Source of the DNA: JBDKTK01 sp039680225
GTDB lineage: Bacteria; Desulfobacterota; Syntrophia; Syntrophales; UBA4778
Direction of reading: 5' to 3'
Length of the DNA stretch: 7,725 bases
Assembly: GCA_039680225.1 (NCBI GenBank)
Contig: JBDKTK010000046.1
Coordinates: 1 to 7,725, forward strand
The translations under genes were made by a program, and so were the position numbers. The notes under the pieces are model-generated. The model saw only the letters and a program-made list of their open reading frames with translations, had not been told where the DNA came from and searched no databases. This document shows positions 6,812 through 7,725 of this stretch, piece by piece; the stretch's first letter is position 1, and each line of letters opens with the position of its first letter.

Positions 6812-7570
6812 ATGCCAACTGTTTCTGTCAGGATCGACTCTCAATCAAAATACACGATCGAATTTGATGCTGAATATTCCCCCGAAGAGTTCACCGAAAC
6901 AATTAAGAAACATATAAAATTTGTAAACGAGATTGCTTCAGGCCGCGAGAAAATAAACCTGCCGGAAAGCCCTGCCGCTCAAGGTCCGGGACCGGACAAT
7001 GACTCACCCCGGAAGCAAACTTTTGAAAAAAGCCCGGCGCCGCAAAAGGCAGCTTCCTCACCCGGGCCGGGAATCATACTGGCCAGAACTTTACTGGCCA
7101 TGGCTGTTATTCTCGCATTCGCCTGCGGCATCGCCGCTGTCTGCCTCTGGCAGACCGATTTAGGGATGCTCACAACAGATAAGGCCATGCCGCCTCCCGC
7201 TTTCAAGGCAAAAATATCCACAACTCCCGACCCTGGCGGAAAAGCAGAAAGCAACCCGGGCGCTGTGCCGGCAATGTCCGGCACCCCGGCCGTAAAGCAA
7301 GGCCCCCCTCCCCTTCCCGACCTTAACAAGATTGCAATTTACGCGCGTCAGCCCGCCTGGATGAGGATTGCCGAGGACAACAATCCGCCCTACGAAGTAA
7401 TGCTCCAGCCCGGAGATAAACTGGAGAGGGAGGCTGCAAAATTCAGAGTGAAAATAGGAAACGCCCGGGGCGTGGCTGTCCTGTTCAATAACAAACAAAT
7501 CTCATTGACCGGCAGCGGTTCAAATCGCCTTCGAGGCAATGTTGTATCTTTAAAATTACCCGGGGAGTAA
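6812..7570 (+). CDS. Single-pass membrane protein: shared N-terminal module, Pro-rich linkers, RodZ-type DUF4115 C-terminal domain
   Basis: This is a 252-residue protein. Residues 1-42 carry the same module as the upstream small protein (SVRIDSQSKYTIEF, then AEYSPEEF and a helix). Residues 50-87 are a Pro/Ser/Lys-rich linker. Residues 88-113 are one transmembrane helix (LLAMAVILAFACGIAAVCLW). There is no signal peptide before it, so an N-in, C-out topology is likely. Residues 125-170 are a second Pro-rich, probably periplasmic linker. Residues 172-248 match the DUF4115 domain at the C-terminus of RodZ: PAWMRIAEDN, VMLQPGDKLE, KFRVKIGNARGVAVLFNNKQI. RodZ normally has an N-terminal helix-turn-helix that binds MreB, and here that is replaced by the shared module. 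The ribosome site is weak, which suggests coupling to the upstream gene. The role is probably in cell shape or envelope organisation, but this is inferred. Confidence 0.85.
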   Translation: MPTVSVRIDSQSKYTIEFDAEYSPEEFTETIKKHIKFVNEIASGREKINLPESPAAQGPGPDNDSPRKQTFEKSPAPQKAASSPGPGIILARTLLAMAVILAFACGIAAVCLWQTDLGMLTTDKAMPPPAFKAKISTTPDPGGKAESNPGAVPAMSGTPAVKQGPPPLPDLNKIAIYARQPAWMRIAEDNNPPYEVMLQPGDKLEREAAKFRVKIGNARGVAVLFNNKQISLTGSGSNRLRGNVVSLKLPGE

Positions 7571-7578
7571 TACCCCGG
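7560..7578 (+). other. Short hairpin spanning the stop codon of the DUF4115 gene
   Basis: CCGGGG (7560-7565) and CCCCGG (7573-7578) form a 6-base stem around AGTAATA, which contains the stop codon TAA (7568-7570). It is followed by CCTTCCTGC, not a uridine tract, so it is a poor terminator. It may mark the 3' end of the message or be incidental. Confidence 0.35.
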
Positions 7579-7605
7579 CCTTCCTGCAAACCATTAAGAG
7601 ATGCG

Positions 7606-7633
7606 CGGCGCAGCGCCGGATATTCTTTCTTTC
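7606..7633 (+). terminator. Possible weak terminator downstream of the DUF4115 gene
   Basis: CGGCG (7606-7610) and CGCCG (7614-7618) pair around a CAG loop, followed by a pyrimidine-rich run (ATTCTTTCTTTC). The stem is only 5 base pairs and the T-run is interrupted, so termination would be partial at best. It lies between the DUF4115 gene and the possible partial gene at 7658. Confidence 0.3.
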
Positions 7634-7657
7634 AGCGGATAAGGTTTTGGAGCATTG

Positions 7658-7725
7658 ATGAATCAGGAATACCTGCCCGGAACATACCTTCCGATGGTTT
7701 GTAGAATCAGGAGTCGGGAGCAGTA
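7658..7725 (+). CDS. Possible start of a further gene, truncated by the window end
   Basis: An ATG at 7658 with GGAG five bases upstream opens a frame (MNQEYLPGTYLPM...) that is still open at the window edge after 22 codons. No domain can be recognised. The last bases are purine-rich and may be intergenic, so this could be spurious. If real, it would be a third gene of the unit starting at 6472. Confidence 0.25.
   Translation, partial: MNQEYLPGTYLPMVCRIRSREQ

Noticed and set aside
7587..7701. Inverted repeat CAAACCAT (7587-7594) and ATGGTTTG (7694-7701)
   Set aside because: Eight bases at about 100 bases apart are expected by chance, and there is no transposase, target duplication or extended match.
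1..7725. CRISPR arrays, tRNA or rRNA genes, insertion sequences
   Set aside because: No regularly spaced repeats, cloverleaf-like sequence, rRNA motifs or transposase-like proteins were seen on either strand.

Overview
The window suggests a Gram-negative, probably anaerobic bacterium of the Desulfobacterota (Syntrophales-like 'Deltaproteobacteria') type. The reasons are an OmpP1/FadL outer-membrane transporter, a lipoprotein with von Willebrand A and OmpA domains of the sort common in that group, a thiolase-like protein of the acyl-CoA type, and paired phosphate acyltransferase-like proteins. This placement is inference from gene content and a moderately GC-rich composition. There is no rRNA or marker gene in the window.

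Layout: (1) 1-1452, plus strand: the 3' part of a thiolase-like protein type 1, with its N-terminus cut off by the window edge. (2) 4638-1535, minus strand: a likely operon running FadL/OmpP1 porin, then two tandem phosphate acetyl/butyryltransferase-family proteins that overlap by ATGA. It converges on the thiolase-like gene. (3) 4639-5130: about 490 bases without a convincing gene, holding a strong GC-rich hairpin in the porin leader and a clear rho-independent terminator for the next gene. (4) 6297-5131, minus strand: an outer-membrane lipoprotein with a vWA domain followed by an OmpA peptidoglycan-binding domain. (5) 6298-6471: a divergent AT-rich promoter region. (6) 6472-7570, plus strand: a small cytoplasmic protein, then a single-pass membrane protein. 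They share an N-terminal module of about 42 residues, and the second ends in a periplasmic RodZ-type DUF4115 domain. A possible third gene starts at 7658 and runs off the window.

How they may work together: the left half looks like acyl-CoA or fatty-acid-like metabolism, with uptake of a hydrophobic substrate by the FadL-type channel, acyl-CoA/acyl-phosphate exchange by the Ptb-like pair, and a thiolase-fold protein nearby. The two Ptb-like proteins have kept different family motifs, which suggests an obligate heteromer or a non-catalytic role. The right half is a cell-envelope locus: a peptidoglycan-anchored lipoprotein divergent from a two-gene unit that I do not recognise as a described system. 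That unit, with a shared beta-beta-alpha-like N-terminal module found once alone and once fused to a transmembrane segment and a RodZ-like tail, is the best candidate here for something undescribed.
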